Assembly: GCA_006227965.1 (NCBI GenBank)
Contig: SBFL01000362.1
Location: forward strand, 1-26,990
Origin: Bacteroidota bacterium
GTDB taxonomy: Bacteria; Bacteroidota; Bacteroidia; Flavobacteriales; Flavobacteriaceae
Direction of reading: 5' to 3'
Length of the DNA: 26,990 nucleotides
Under the pieces are notes generated by a model. That model saw nothing but the letters and a program-made list of their open reading frames with translations, was not told the origin of the DNA and ran no database searches. Below, in pieces: positions 1-8,404 of the stretch; position 1 is the stretch's first letter; every line of letters starts with the position of its first letter. Position numbers and translations under genes: made by a program.

Positions 1-626
1 CCAGAGAAATCTGATCCAATCCCGGGTATCGCTACATCCCCATAGCCCAGGAAACTAAATTTTTTGTGGGGATAATACCTGAGGTTAACCCCAAGGATCG
101 GATCAAGCCACCCTTTCTCCCGGGCGCCCGCCACTTCCACATTCCCAGTAATATTGGTAGAAAGGTCAAGCCCAAAATAGAAAAATTTCAAGCCGACCAG
201 GGCATCCAGCTCGAATTTCACATTTCTTATGAACCGGTATCCGGCTTCCAGGTCTCCTCCAAAGTAGGTCAGCTTTATCAGGTTGTCCTGCAAGAGTAAC
301 TCAAGCGGTGTAATAGCTTCGCTTTCCAGGATGAGGGAAGAGAAATTGAATTGGGCGACTATTCTTTTCCCCCGGTATTGCCCTGCCAGCATTAGGGCGA
401 ATTTAATCGAATTTTGTATGTCTTTGAAACCGACATCCACATTGTATTTTGGCGGTGCCGGTTCAATGGGATTGACAGGTGTTGGAGGCCTGTAGATCTC
501 CCCTTGCAAACCTATAAACCAAAAATAAGGGCTGACCCGAAAGTTCCAGTCATTCCAAAGTATGGAATCCTTCGTATCCTGGGATCGTATTGATGGGATG
601 CAACATAGCAGAAACAATACGGCCAT
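1..626 (-). CDS. Exported beta-barrel-like protein of unknown function (3' end beyond left edge)
   Basis: An open minus-strand frame runs from the left edge to an in-frame stop near 686. The first 20-odd residues are a signal peptide (hydrophobic AVLFLLC, then SIRSQ). The mature part starts WNDWNFRVSPYFWFIGL and continues with alternating hydrophobic and polar strands, including DVGFKDI and DLEAGYRF. This resembles the uncharacterised outer-membrane proteins whose N-terminus reads 'SPYLW..L.G', followed by a 'V.FSDIL' segment. The barrel assignment is inference. I chose the ATG at 626. A TTG at 653 would give a better n-region (MKRYWVKGL) and is a serious alternative. The gene follows the DUF3078 gene by about 90-115 nt on the same strand and may be the last gene of the suf transcript. 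Only about 208 residues are visible. No catalytic motif is seen. Confidence 0.7.
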   Translation of the reverse strand, partial: MAVLFLLCCIPSIRSQDTKDSILWNDWNFRVSPYFWFIGLQGEIYRPPTPVNPIEPAPPKYNVDVGFKDIQNSIKFALMLAGQYRGKRIVAQFNFSSLILESEAITPLELLLQDNLIKLTYFGGDLEAGYRFIRNVKFELDALVGLKFFYFGLDLSTNITGNVEVAGAREKGWLDPILGVNLRYYPHKKFSFLGYGDVAIPGIGSDFS

Positions 627-741
627 GAGGCCTTTGACCCAATATCTTTTCAAAACAGTAGTCCGGTTTGGTTGCCTGACAGATCAATAAATATCTAGCC
701 CGGATAAAATAGCAAACCCCGTCTGCCCCGATCATCAATTC

Positions 742-1671
742 CTAGAAATCGTAGCTCAGGCCCAAAAGCCAGTAGGTTTGTAATTTGTTGTCAACGGTGT
801 CAAAGGTGGGGAGTTCACCCTCACCCGCATTATTGATCGCAAAGTTAAGGGCTTCCTGTTTGTTATCCCTTAGGCCGAATTCAAATCCTAGCCCAATATT
901 CTTCCACACTTTATAGGAAAAGACGTTGGTCCAGGTCCAGTTGGACAGGTTGCTGCTTTTGTAGCTCTGGAACATAGAAAAATTGGATTTATAATCCAGG
1001 CCCCCAATTTTACGCTCGTAAGTGGCCAGGATCTTAGCACCGAAAGAGGAGTCAAAGACAGAGTCCCCGCTGCTGAAAACAAAGTTGTAGTTGAGCGGGT
1101 GTACCACTATGGTGAGCTGTGAGATGGGTTTCCAGGTAATACCCACCCCGAGATCCAGGTACCCAGGATCATTGAAGTTGTTCAGGATCGTACTGCGATA
1201 CTCGAGCAGGGTGGAGGCGAACAGTTTTTCTGTCAGGCTATATCCGAAGAGGGATTGAAGGTTGAATACGTCGTTTGACTCTTTGAAACCATCATCTTCA
1301 GTAGGCTTGTCCTTGTCATCAAACTTTACCCAGCCCAGGTTGATCTGAGCGGTGTTGTACCAGAAGTAGTTCTCCCGGTCCAGTTTGGCATAAGGGTTTA
1401 CCGTGATCCCAATCCTTCCGGCGCTGTTGTTCGGAAAGCCCTGGGCATACCAGTTGTTGAATTGGGACAGGCTTCCGCCGATAGTACCGAAAGCTCCGGT
1501 TTTCCATCCGGGATATTCATCTATCTGCCCTTTGAGAGCGTCAATCCGACCCTGAATGGCGCTTACAGAATCTTCTTTTTGCTTTTTGGCATCCTTGAGT
1601 TCCTCGAGGGTTTGTCCGAAGACAATGGTACCCGTAAATAGGAAAGCCAATGTGAATAGAATTTTTTTCAT
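742..1671 (-). CDS. DUF3078 family exported protein, probable outer-membrane barrel
   Basis: A 309-residue protein with a clear signal peptide (MKKILFTLAFLF...VFGQ). Residues about 21-50 form a short charged, coiled-coil-like stretch (LEELKDAKKQKEDSVSAIQG). The remainder is rich in aromatic-ended beta strands, such as WKTGAFGTIGGSLSQFNNW and YWLLGLSYDF. The closing strand ends in Phe, as is usual for outer-membrane barrels recognised by BamA. The pattern fits the Bacteroidetes DUF3078 family, whose function is not known to me. The frame stays open upstream to 1812, but the ATG at 1671 places the signal peptide at the terminus, so the longer start is rejected. It lies 53 nt after the DUF2480 gene, and a candidate -7 element (TATTTTTG, 1701-1708) precedes it, so it may have its own promoter as well as suf read-through. 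Family confidence is fair; the barrel location is inferred. Confidence 0.85.
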   Translation of the reverse strand: MKKILFTLAFLFTGTIVFGQTLEELKDAKKQKEDSVSAIQGRIDALKGQIDEYPGWKTGAFGTIGGSLSQFNNWYAQGFPNNSAGRIGITVNPYAKLDRENYFWYNTAQINLGWVKFDDKDKPTEDDGFKESNDVFNLQSLFGYSLTEKLFASTLLEYRSTILNNFNDPGYLDLGVGITWKPISQLTIVVHPLNYNFVFSSGDSVFDSSFGAKILATYERKIGGLDYKSNFSMFQSYKSSNLSNWTWTNVFSYKVWKNIGLGFEFGLRDNKQEALNFAINNAGEGELPTFDTVDNKLQTYWLLGLSYDF

Positions 1672-1700
1672 GATTGTGTCAGTGTTTCTGGTGAAAGGAT

Positions 1701-1708
1701 CAAAAATA
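1701..1708 (-). promoter_or_regulatory. Candidate -7 element (TATTTTTG) for the DUF3078 gene
   Basis: On the minus strand TATTTTTG fits the Bacteroidetes TAnnTTTG element and ends 30 nt before the DUF3078 ATG. No TTG/TTTG is seen 17-23 nt upstream and the region is AT-rich, so this is a weak call. Confidence 0.3.
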
Positions 1709-1724
1709 ATACATTCAGGGGATA

Positions 1725-2231
1725 CTACTTCTTTTTGAAGAGGGGCACCGCAGAACAGGCCTCCCCGTACATCACGGAGCGGGCTACTTCCTGTACTCGT
1801 TGTAAGGCCCATACATAGGCGCTCGGGGGAACCGGCAGGTTGCTGCAGCCCTTGATGATGACAGGGCGGTCCCTGTAAGTTTCGAGGTCCAGTGATTCCA
1901 GACGCTTGCGAAAGATCACAGTTTCCAAGAGCTCCCGGGGCCCGACCACCGCTTCACGGGCAATCTGGTGCAGGTGGGAACCTATAAGCATATAAGCCCA
2001 GGCGGGGACGATGGCGTCCGTACTGCAGTGCAGGTATACATAGGCGTCCCTGTAAGCTTCCCAGTCCTGACCTTTCAGGGCATCTCTGAACTCCTTTTCC
2101 CTCAGGATGAAGCCCTCTTCCAGCCATTGACTCAGGTCGATGCCGAACCGTTCCCCTTTGGGATAGCATTCCTCCAGGTCCAGGGTGACCAGCGGGCTTT
2201 TTGAAACGCGGTTTACAATTTCCCCCTCCAT
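1725..2231 (-). CDS. DUF2480 family protein of the suf operon
   Basis: A 168-residue soluble protein starting MEGEIVNRV and continuing LVTLDLEECYPKGER, with the later segments GQDWEAYRDAYVYLHC, DAIVPAWAYMLI and RPVIIKGCSNLPVPPSAY. This is the DUF2480 pattern found in Bacteroidetes, typically beside suf genes. It has no signal peptide or membrane span. Cysteines occur in ECYP, LHC, KGCSN and GEACS, which could allow metal or persulfide contact, but no recognised Fe-S motif is present. It starts 12 nt after the SufT-like gene, so translation is probably coupled. From context I infer an accessory role in Fe-S cluster assembly or delivery. No biochemical function is known to me. Confidence 0.88.
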   Translation of the reverse strand: MEGEIVNRVSKSPLVTLDLEECYPKGERFGIDLSQWLEEGFILREKEFRDALKGQDWEAYRDAYVYLHCSTDAIVPAWAYMLIGSHLHQIAREAVVGPRELLETVIFRKRLESLDLETYRDRPVIIKGCSNLPVPPSAYVWALQRVQEVARSVMYGEACSAVPLFKKK

Positions 2232-2243
2232 GGCATGTACTGA

Positions 2244-2579
2244 TTACAAAAAACCGAGTTCAAGTTTGGCCTCCTCGCTCATAAGATCCTGGGTCCAGGG
2301 GGGGTCAAAGGTGATCTCCACCTCAGCATCCTTAACCACGTCCAGGGATTTGACTTTTTCCTCCACTTCCAGGGGCAGGGATTCGGCTACCGGGCAGTTG
2401 GGGGAAGTAAGGGTCATCAGGACTTTGACCTCGCAGGCCTCATTGACGAAGACATCGTAGATCAGCCCAAGCTCGTAGATGTCCACCGGGATTTCCGGGT
2501 CGTAAATAGTTTTAAGGACCCGGACGATCTTCTCTCCTAGTTCCCGGGTATCTATAGTCTCCTGTTCCATAAGTTTCAT
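2244..2579 (-). CDS. sufT: SufT-like MIP18 (DUF59) Fe-S assembly factor
   Basis: A 111-residue protein made of one MIP18/DUF59 domain. It contains IYDPEIPVDIYELGLIYDV (about residues 26-44), the conserved cysteine in LTSPNCPVAE, and the FDPPWTQDLMSEEAK tail typical of the suf-associated members. Proteins of this family help load Fe-S clusters onto client proteins; the MIP18 cysteine is the functional residue in homologues. The ATG at 2579 and an in-frame ATG at 2570 (MEQETIDTRELG) are both possible starts. It lies 20 nt after sufE and 12 nt before DUF2480 in a tight operon. The symbol is by family analogy; some annotations say only 'SUF system Fe-S cluster assembly protein'. Confidence 0.92.
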   Translation of the reverse strand: MKLMEQETIDTRELGEKIVRVLKTIYDPEIPVDIYELGLIYDVFVNEACEVKVLMTLTSPNCPVAESLPLEVEEKVKSLDVVKDAEVEITFDPPWTQDLMSEEAKLELGFL

Positions 2580-2599
2580 TTTTTACCGCTGTGGAGTAG

Positions 2600-3025
2600 T
2601 CAGGACTCCATTTGGGTTTCATAAGCGAGGGCATACATTTTCAACTGTTTGATCATGCTTACCAGCCCGTTTGCCCGGGTGGGGGAAAGATGTTCCTTCA
2701 GCCCAATCTCATCTATAAAATCCGTTTTGGCAGCCAGGATGTCAGCGGGTTTCTGGTTGCTGAAGGCCCGGATCAGGATCGCGATGATCCCCTTGGTTAT
2801 GATGGCATCACTGTCTGCGGTAAACACCACCTTGCCGTCTTCCAGGGCTGCATGCACCCACACCTTGCTTTGGCAGCCTTTGATCAGATGTTCGTCCGTT
2901 TTGTAGTGCTCCTCTATTTTTGGGAGGGACTTACCGAGTTCGATCATGTATTCATAACGCTGCATCCAGTCGTCAAACATGGAAAACTCCGATATGATCT
3001 CCTCCTGAATTTCTTCGATTTGCAT
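2600..3025 (-). CDS. sufE: SufE, cysteine desulfuration protein
   Basis: A 141-residue SufE-family protein. SufE accepts the persulfide sulfur from SufS on one cysteine and passes it to SufB. The acceptor is Cys51 in the conserved LIKGCQSKVWV segment. Upstream lies the helix containing FDDWMQRYEYMIELGK, and the C-terminal half carries LSPTRANGLVSMI, both typical of the family. Length is normal (about 138-145 residues). It is cytosolic, and follows sufS by 68 nt. That gap holds a full consensus promoter (TTTG, 20 nt, TATTTTTG), so sufE and the genes after it may be transcribed apart from sufABCDS. Confidence 0.96.
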   Translation of the reverse strand: MQIEEIQEEIISEFSMFDDWMQRYEYMIELGKSLPKIEEHYKTDEHLIKGCQSKVWVHAALEDGKVVFTADSDAIITKGIIAILIRAFSNQKPADILAAKTDFIDEIGLKEHLSPTRANGLVSMIKQLKMYALAYETQMES

Positions 3026-3039
3026 CCGATTCTTTTAAT

Positions 3040-3071
3040 CAAAAATACGATTTGCAACATCCTTAATCAAA
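3040..3071 (-). promoter_or_regulatory. Internal promoter upstream of sufE
   Basis: On the minus strand TTTG (plus coordinates 3068-3071), a 20-nt spacer, and TATTTTTG (3040-3047) match both halves of the Bacteroidetes primary sigma consensus (TTTG, 17-23 nt, TAnnTTTG). The -7 element ends 15 nt before the sufE ATG, which predicts a very short leader. It sits in the 68-nt sufS-sufE gap and would drive sufE-sufT-DUF2480-DUF3078. Confidence 0.5.
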
Positions 3072-3093
3072 GCATTGGGCAATTCCCTGCCCT

Positions 3094-4308
3094 TCAGGAC
3101 AGCATTTGCCTGGCCTTTTCGACCCCCTGTGCCAGCCGGTCCACTTCTTCGCGGGTGTTGTAAAAGCTAAAACTCGCCCGGATGGTCCCCGGGATTTTAT
3201 AGAAATCCATCACGGGCTGTGCACAGTGGTGCCCGGTGCGCACGGCAATTCCCATTTTATCGAGCAGGGTCCCCACATCATAAGGGTGGACTCCCTCCAG
3301 ATTAAAGGAGATAACCGAGGTTTTCCGGGCTGCCTGCCCGTATATTTTCAGCCCTTCAATTGCAAGAAGTGATTCGGTGGCATAGCTCAGCAATTCGGCT
3401 TCGTAGGCCGCGATTTGGTCCATCCCGATCCCGTTGAGATAGTCAAGTGCGGCTCCGAAGGCGATCCCCCCGCAAATGTTGGGAGTCCCGGCCTCGAATT
3501 TGTGAGGCAGGGCCGCATAGGTTGTTTTCTCAAAGGTCACTTCCGAGATCATTTCACCGCCCCCCTGGTAGGGCGGAAGTTTCTTCAGCCACTCCTCCTT
3601 GCCGTAGAGGGCCCCCGCTCCGGTGGGGCCGCAAAGCTTGTGCGCAGATACGGTGTAAAAATCGACGTCGAGTTTCTGCATATCCGCCCTCATGTGAGGT
3701 GCGGCCTGGGCTCCGTCTATCAGTACAGCTGCCCCGGCAGAATGGGCAGTTTGAATGATTTCTTCAATAGGGTTGACCGTTCCGAGCGCATTGGAGACAT
3801 GGTTGCAGAAGACCAGTTTTGTACGATCCGAAAGGCCTTCCTTAAATGGTTCAAGGACCAGGACCCCTTCCTCATTCATCGGTATTACGCGCAGCCGGGC
3901 CCCTGTGCGCTCACACAGCATTTGCCAGGGAACGATGTTGGAATGGTGTTCCATGGCGGAAACCCAGATCTCGTCACCTGTCTCCAGGAACCCTGTAAAT
4001 CCCTGGGCCACGAGGTTGATTCCTTCCGTGGTGCCGGAGGTCATAATGATTTCACGGGTGTTGGCAGCCCCAAAATGTTTTTGGATTTTGATGCGAGCCT
4101 GCTCATAGGCATCCGTTGCCTCCTGGGAAAGGGTATGCACCCCCCGGTGGATGTTTGCATTGTAGCGGGAATAATAGTCCACGATGGTGTCGATTACCTG
4201 CCGCGGGGTTTGGGAGGTGGCCGCATTGTCGAGATATACCAGGGGTTGTCCGTTTACCTGGCGGTGCAGTATCGGGAAGTCCTTCCGTATTTCTGTAACG
4301 TCAAGCAT
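3094..4308 (-). CDS. sufS: SufS, group II cysteine desulfurase
   Basis: A 404-residue PLP enzyme that takes sulfur from L-cysteine, giving alanine and an enzyme persulfide that goes to SufE. The PLP lysine is Lys224 in SAHKLCGPTGAG. The catalytic Cys362 lies in RTGHHCAQP, and VLIDGAQAAPH (about 195-205) supplies cofactor-binding Asp and His. N-terminal DFPILHRQVNG and YLDNAATSQTP are typical of SufS/CsdA. The frame is open 13 codons further upstream, but the ATG at 4308 (MLDVTEIRKDFPIL) matches family starts and is preferred. It lies 89 nt after sufD and 68 nt before sufE, so sulfur donor and acceptor are neighbours. Length is normal and nothing key is missing. Confidence 0.97.
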   Translation of the reverse strand: MLDVTEIRKDFPILHRQVNGQPLVYLDNAATSQTPRQVIDTIVDYYSRYNANIHRGVHTLSQEATDAYEQARIKIQKHFGAANTREIIMTSGTTEGINLVAQGFTGFLETGDEIWVSAMEHHSNIVPWQMLCERTGARLRVIPMNEEGVLVLEPFKEGLSDRTKLVFCNHVSNALGTVNPIEEIIQTAHSAGAAVLIDGAQAAPHMRADMQKLDVDFYTVSAHKLCGPTGAGALYGKEEWLKKLPPYQGGGEMISEVTFEKTTYAALPHKFEAGTPNICGGIAFGAALDYLNGIGMDQIAAYEAELLSYATESLLAIEGLKIYGQAARKTSVISFNLEGVHPYDVGTLLDKMGIAVRTGHHCAQPVMDFYKIPGTIRASFSFYNTREEVDRLAQGVEKARQMLS

Positions 4309-4397
4309 AGGGTTGGATTCGTTGACTTTGAAGGCCGGTGATTGCAAGTTTATGCCACCAAGCTGTTTTCTGAATCGATGTGACCCGAAAGTTAGGG

Positions 4398-5714
4398 CTA
4401 TAATTCAAACCCGAGGCGAACTCCTAATTTTTTCGCGATTAGTTTGGTTATTCGCTGTTTGACCTCCGGGATGCGCACACTTTCCAGGACATTGTTCGCA
4501 AAGGCGTACATGAGCAGGGCAGAAGCCTCTTTTTTCGGAATCCCACGAGCCTGCAGGTAGAAGAGTGCATCCTTGTCCAGCTGGCCTATGGTGCATCCGT
4601 GGGAACAGCGCACGTCGTCGGCAAAAATCTCGAGCTGTGGCTTGGTGTTCACAGTAGACTTATCGCTGATCAGCAGGTTGTTGCTCTGCTGGAACGCATT
4701 GGTCTTCTGGGCTATTTTATCCACGATGATCTTTCCGTTGAAAACTCCCGTGGATCGCTGGCCGAAAATCCCTTTGTAATCCTGGTGGCTTTCACAGTTG
4801 GGTTGCTGGTGATGAACCAGGGTATGGTGGTCCACATGCTGTTTCTCGCCAAGGATAGTAACCCCCTTCAGGGTAGATTGGATATGCTCCCCGTCCTGAT
4901 AGAAGTTGAGGTTGTTTCGCGTCAGTTTTCCCCCGAAGGAAAAGGTATGAACGCTCACATGGCTGTTTCCTTTCTGGTCGATATAGGTGTTGTCTATCAG
5001 GCTGGCAGACTCCCTGTCATTCTGAACCTTGTAATAATCCACAATAGCATCCTTTGCCGCATAGATTTCCGTCACCGAGTTGGTGAGGGTTTCGTTCGAT
5101 GTAAGGCTCTGGTGGCGTTCGATCACCTGGAGTTCCGCATTCTCTTCGGCTATGATCAGGTTCCTGGGCTGCAGCATCAGGGCAGACTCATTTCCGGTTG
5201 AGAAATGCAGGATTTCCACCGGTTTGCGGGGCGCTTTGTTTTTTGGGATATAAATAAAGGCGCCTTCCCGGGTAAAGGCCGTATTGAGGGATGTCATGGA
5301 GTCTTCCCGGGATGCTGCCTTATTGAAATAAACTTCGATAATCGGCCGGTACATGGGCTTGGTAAGGGCAGCGCTCAGCAGACAGATATCGACACCGTCA
5401 TGAGTGGTTTCCGAGAGGTAGGAACTGTAGATGCCATCTATGAACACAATCTTGTACGTGTCCATCTCGTCCAGGAAATATTTCTTCACATCCCGGTATT
5501 CCAGGTCGTTATCCTCTTTGGGAAAAAGACTGAAATCCACCTTTTGCAACCTGTCCAGGGAGGTATATTTCCAGGCCTCGAGTTTCCGGTGCGGGAACCC
5601 TTTGGTCTCGAAAGTCTTAAGGGCCTCCGAACGGATCTCGTGAACCGGGTTGTTCATGTCAACCTGGTTTTCAAAGGCCATGAAAGAGGCGATTAATTTT
5701 TCTTTTAGCTCCAT
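4398..5714 (-). CDS. sufD: SufD, Fe-S scaffold subunit
   Basis: A 438-residue SufD protein, partner of SufB and SufC in the SufBC2D scaffold where clusters are assembled. The family core is at about residues 150-400, with RSTGVFNGKIIV (320-331), QKTNAFQQSNNLLIS (336-350) and FADDVRCSHGCTIGQLD (364-380). His372 in CSHG corresponds to the SufD histidine that takes part in cluster assembly at the SufB-SufD interface in E. coli. The N-terminal helical region contains RKLEAWKYTSL, a typical SufD signature. It starts 39 nt after sufC. The 89-nt gap before sufS is the largest inside the core operon and holds no strong promoter or terminator. Confidence 0.96.
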   Translation of the reverse strand: MELKEKLIASFMAFENQVDMNNPVHEIRSEALKTFETKGFPHRKLEAWKYTSLDRLQKVDFSLFPKEDNDLEYRDVKKYFLDEMDTYKIVFIDGIYSSYLSETTHDGVDICLLSAALTKPMYRPIIEVYFNKAASREDSMTSLNTAFTREGAFIYIPKNKAPRKPVEILHFSTGNESALMLQPRNLIIAEENAELQVIERHQSLTSNETLTNSVTEIYAAKDAIVDYYKVQNDRESASLIDNTYIDQKGNSHVSVHTFSFGGKLTRNNLNFYQDGEHIQSTLKGVTILGEKQHVDHHTLVHHQQPNCESHQDYKGIFGQRSTGVFNGKIIVDKIAQKTNAFQQSNNLLISDKSTVNTKPQLEIFADDVRCSHGCTIGQLDKDALFYLQARGIPKKEASALLMYAFANNVLESVRIPEVKQRITKLIAKKLGVRLGFEL

Positions 5715-5753
5715 AGTTCTTTCGTTATGCTGCGCGATCCAGTCTTTTTCAAA

Positions 5754-6506
5754 TTAAAGTACGGCTTCCTGCTTGACCCAGTCGTATCCTTTCTCCTCCA
5801 GTTCCAAAGCGAGTTCCTTGGTGCCTGATTTGACGATTTTCCCGTCGTGCATTACGTGGACGAAATCAGGGATAATGTATTCCAGGAGCCTTTGATAGTG
5901 GGTGATCACGACTACCGCGTTATCCCTGCTGCGCAATTTGTTCACCCCATTGGCCACGATGCGGAGTGCATCGATATCCAGGCCTGAATCCGTTTCGTCC
6001 AGGATGGCCAGTTTGGGTTGCAGCATGGCCATCTGGAAGATTTCGTTCCGCTTTTTCTCCCCTCCGGAAAACCCTTCATTCAGGGAACGTGAGAAGAATT
6101 TCCGGTCGATCTCAAGCAATTCGGCCTTCTCCCGGATCAGCTTGAGCATCTGGTTGGCGGGCATATCCTCTTCACCCCTTGCCTTCCGGGTTTCGTTGAT
6201 AGCCGTCTTAATGAAATTGGTCACTGTAACCCCTGGGATTTCCACGGGGTATTGAAAGGATAGAAAAATCCCATTGTGCGCGCGTTCTTCCGGGGCCAGG
6301 TCTTCCAGGTCCTCCCCTTCGAAAAGGATCTTGCCCCGCGTTACCTCGAAGTCTTCCCTCCCTGCGATCACAGAGGCCAGGGTGCTCTTTCCGGAACCGT
6401 TCGGCCCCATGATGGCGTGTACTTCTCCAGGGTTAACCTCCAGGTTGATCCCTTTCAGGATTTTCTTGTTTTCCACGCCTGCGTGCAGGTTCTTTATCTT
6501 TAACAT
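5754..6506 (-). CDS. sufC: SufC, Fe-S assembly ATPase
   Basis: A 250-residue ABC-type ATPase that powers the SufBC2D scaffold; it is cytosolic and not a transporter. Walker A is GPNGSGKS (about 34-41), the Q-loop is in LSFQYPVEIPG, the signature is FSGGEKKR (about 146), Walker B is LAILDETDSGLD (166-177) and the H-loop is THYQR (His203). DETDSGLD, not the usual DEPTSGLD, is characteristic of SufC. Two in-frame ATGs lie 6 nt apart; I chose 6506 (MLKIKNLHAG) because family members start there, the other being 6512. It lies between sufB and sufD with short gaps. Length is normal. Confidence 0.97.
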   Translation of the reverse strand: MLKIKNLHAGVENKKILKGINLEVNPGEVHAIMGPNGSGKSTLASVIAGREDFEVTRGKILFEGEDLEDLAPEERAHNGIFLSFQYPVEIPGVTVTNFIKTAINETRKARGEEDMPANQMLKLIREKAELLEIDRKFFSRSLNEGFSGGEKKRNEIFQMAMLQPKLAILDETDSGLDIDALRIVANGVNKLRSRDNAVVVITHYQRLLEYIIPDFVHVMHDGKIVKSGTKELALELEEKGYDWVKQEAVL

Positions 6507-6532
6507 AGTCATTATTTTAAATAGTTTGATGC

Positions 6533-7978
6533 TTATCCCACAGATCCCTCAAGACTGATCTCAAGTAATTTTTGGGCTTCCACTGCAAATTCCATGGGAA
6601 GCTTGTTCAGTACTTCCTTACTAAAGCCATTCACAATAAGTGCAATGGCCTTTTCGGTGTCGATACCCCGCTGGTTGCAGTAGAAGATCTGGTCTTCTCC
6701 TATTTTGCTCGTGGTCGCCTCGTGTTCAATCTGGGCCGTCTGGTTTTTAACCTCTATGTAGGGGAAGGTATGGGCCCCGCATTCATTGCCCATCAGGAGG
6801 GAATCACACTGGGAAAAATTCCGTGCGTTGGTTGCCCTGGAATTGACCTGTACCAGCCCCCTGTAGCTGTTCTGGGACTTTCCAGCGGAAATTCCTTTGG
6901 AAATGATGGTGCTCCGGGTGTTTTTGCCAAGGTGGATCATTTTAGTGCCCGTGTCTGCCTGCTGATGGTTGTTCGTTACCGCAATGGAATAGAATTCCCC
7001 TATGGAATTGTCTCCTTTAAGGATGCAGGAAGGGTATTTCCAGGTTATGGCGGATCCGGTCTCAACCTGGGTCCAGGATATTTTAGCATTGCGCTCGCAC
7101 AGGCCCCGCTTGGTCACAAAGTTGTAGACACCACCGTGGCCTTCCTTGTCGCCGGGGAACCAGTTTTGAACGGTGGAATACTTGATCTCTGCATCGTCCA
7201 GGGCAATGAGCTCCACCACTGCGGCGTGCAGCTGATTTTCGTCCCTGGAAGGGGCTGTACACCCTTCCAGATAACTGACATAACTGCCTTCGTCCGCGAC
7301 CACCAGCGTCCTTTCGAACTGGCCCGTACCTGCCTGGTTGATCCGGAAATAGGTGGATAGTTCCATAGGGCAGCGAACGCCTTTGGGGATATAGCAGAAT
7401 GACCCATCAGAAAACACAGCACTGTTCAGGGCTGCATAGAAATTGTCCTTGCGGGGGACAACGGATCCCAGATATTTCTGTACCAGTTCCGGATGTTCTT
7501 TGATGGCCTCGGAAATGGAGCAGAAGATGATCCCTTTTTCAGCGAGGGTCTTCTTGAAGGTAGTTGCCACTGATACGGAATCCATCACGATATCCACAGC
7601 CACACCTGCAAGCTTTTTTTGTTCTTCCAGCGGGATCCCCAGTTTTTTGAATGTTTCCAGCAGTTCCGGATCTACTTCATCCAGGCTGTCGTACTTCGGT
7701 TTCTTGTTGGGGGCCGAATAATAGGAGATATCCTGGAAGTCAGGTTTATTGTATTTGATGTTGGCCCATTCCGGTTCGGTCATTTCTTTCCAGATACGGA
7801 AGGATTCAAGGCGCCATTCGGTCATCCAGGCCGGCTCCTCCTTTTTCCTGGAAATAGCAATGACAACATCTTCACTGATGCCTTTGGGGAGGGTGTCCGA
7901 TTCGATATCCGTATAGAAACCGTATTCGTACTCCTTGCTTTCCAGTTCTTTTTTTAACTCTTCTTCTGTATAAGCCAT
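6533..7978 (-). CDS. sufB: SufB, Fe-S scaffold subunit
   Basis: A 481-residue SufB protein, the subunit on which Fe-S clusters are built and which receives sulfur from SufE. Key residues are visible: Cys391 in [11 protein letters not shown] and His419 in [12 protein letters not shown]. They align at a constant offset of 14 with E. coli SufB Cys405 and His433. Other signatures are [19 protein letters not shown] (194-212), the [16 protein letters not shown] segment (about 236) and [17 protein letters not shown] (336-352). It is second in the operon, 67 nt after sufA and about 26 nt before sufC. Length and motifs are normal. Confidence 0.98.
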   Translation of the reverse strand: MAYTEEELKKELESKEYEYGFYTDIESDTLPKGISEDVVIAISRKKEEPAWMTEWRLESFRIWKEMTEPEWANIKYNKPDFQDISYYSAPNKKPKYDSLDEVDPELLETFKKLGIPLEEQKKLAGVAVDIVMDSVSVATTFKKTLAEKGIIFCSISEAIKEHPELVQKYLGSVVPRKDNFYAALNSAVFSDGSFCYIPKGVRCPMELSTYFRINQAGTGQFERTLVVADEGSYVSYLEGCTAPSRDENQLHAAVVELIALDDAEIKYSTVQNWFPGDKEGHGGVYNFVTKRGLCERNAKISWTQVETGSAITWKYPSCILKGDNSIGEFYSIAVTNNHQQADTGTKMIHLGKNTRSTIISKGISAGKSQNSYRGLVQVNSRATNARNFSQCDSLLMGNECGAHTFPYIEVKNQTAQIEHEATTSKIGEDQIFYCNQRGIDTEKAIALIVNGFSKEVLNKLPMEFAVEAQKLLEISLEGSVG

Positions 7979-8045
7979 GCCTGTCTCGTTACATTAGCTG
8001 TTATTGGGGCGCTACCCCCGGTTATTCATGCATCCGACCTGTGCA

Positions 8046-8375
8046 TCAAAGGGAGAGACTCTCCCCGCAACCACACGTTCGCTGTGCATTGGGATTATTG
8101 AACACGAAGCCTTTGCCGTTGAGGCCTCCCGAATATTCCAGGATGGTCCCCACCAGGTACAGGAAGCTTTTTTTATCCACGATTATGCGCACCGCATTAT
8201 CTTCAAAGACCTTGTCCGTTTCCCCTGCCTGACTGTCGAACTTCAGTTCGTAGGACAATCCGCTGCAACCTCCGCTCTTGACACCTACCCTCACAAAGGC
8301 ACTGCTGGTATCGAAGCCCTCTTCCTGCATCAGGGAAAGGACTTTTTGCTTGGCAGAATCCGACACTTTGATCAT
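8046..8375 (-). CDS. sufA: SufA/HesB-type Fe-S carrier, first gene of the suf operon
   Basis: A 109-residue A-type carrier (HesB/YadR/YfhF fold). The three cluster-binding cysteines are in SGGCSGLSYEL (Cys37) and CGCGES (Cys101, Cys103). LVGTILEYSGGLNGKGFVFNNPNA is the usual bridge between them. A-type proteins receive a cluster from the SufBCD scaffold and pass it to apoproteins. Two adjacent ATGs exist (8378 and 8375); the second gives the common MIKVS start. It heads the operon with a candidate TATATTTG -7 element 30 nt upstream. SufA, ErpA and IscA cannot be told apart by sequence alone; the symbol rests on its place before sufB. Confidence 0.93.
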   Translation of the reverse strand: MIKVSDSAKQKVLSLMQEEGFDTSSAFVRVGVKSGGCSGLSYELKFDSQAGETDKVFEDNAVRIIVDKKSFLYLVGTILEYSGGLNGKGFVFNNPNAQRTCGCGESLSL

Positions 8376-8404
8376 CATTAATTGGAATTAGTCTAAATAG
8401 AACA

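Noticed and set aside
3415..4341. Long plus-strand open frame opposite sufS
   Set aside because: The opposite strand encodes SufS with all catalytic residues; the antisense frame has no domain.
6572..7360. Plus-strand open frame of 262 codons opposite sufB
   Set aside because: Antisense shadow of SufB; no signal, promoter or family match.
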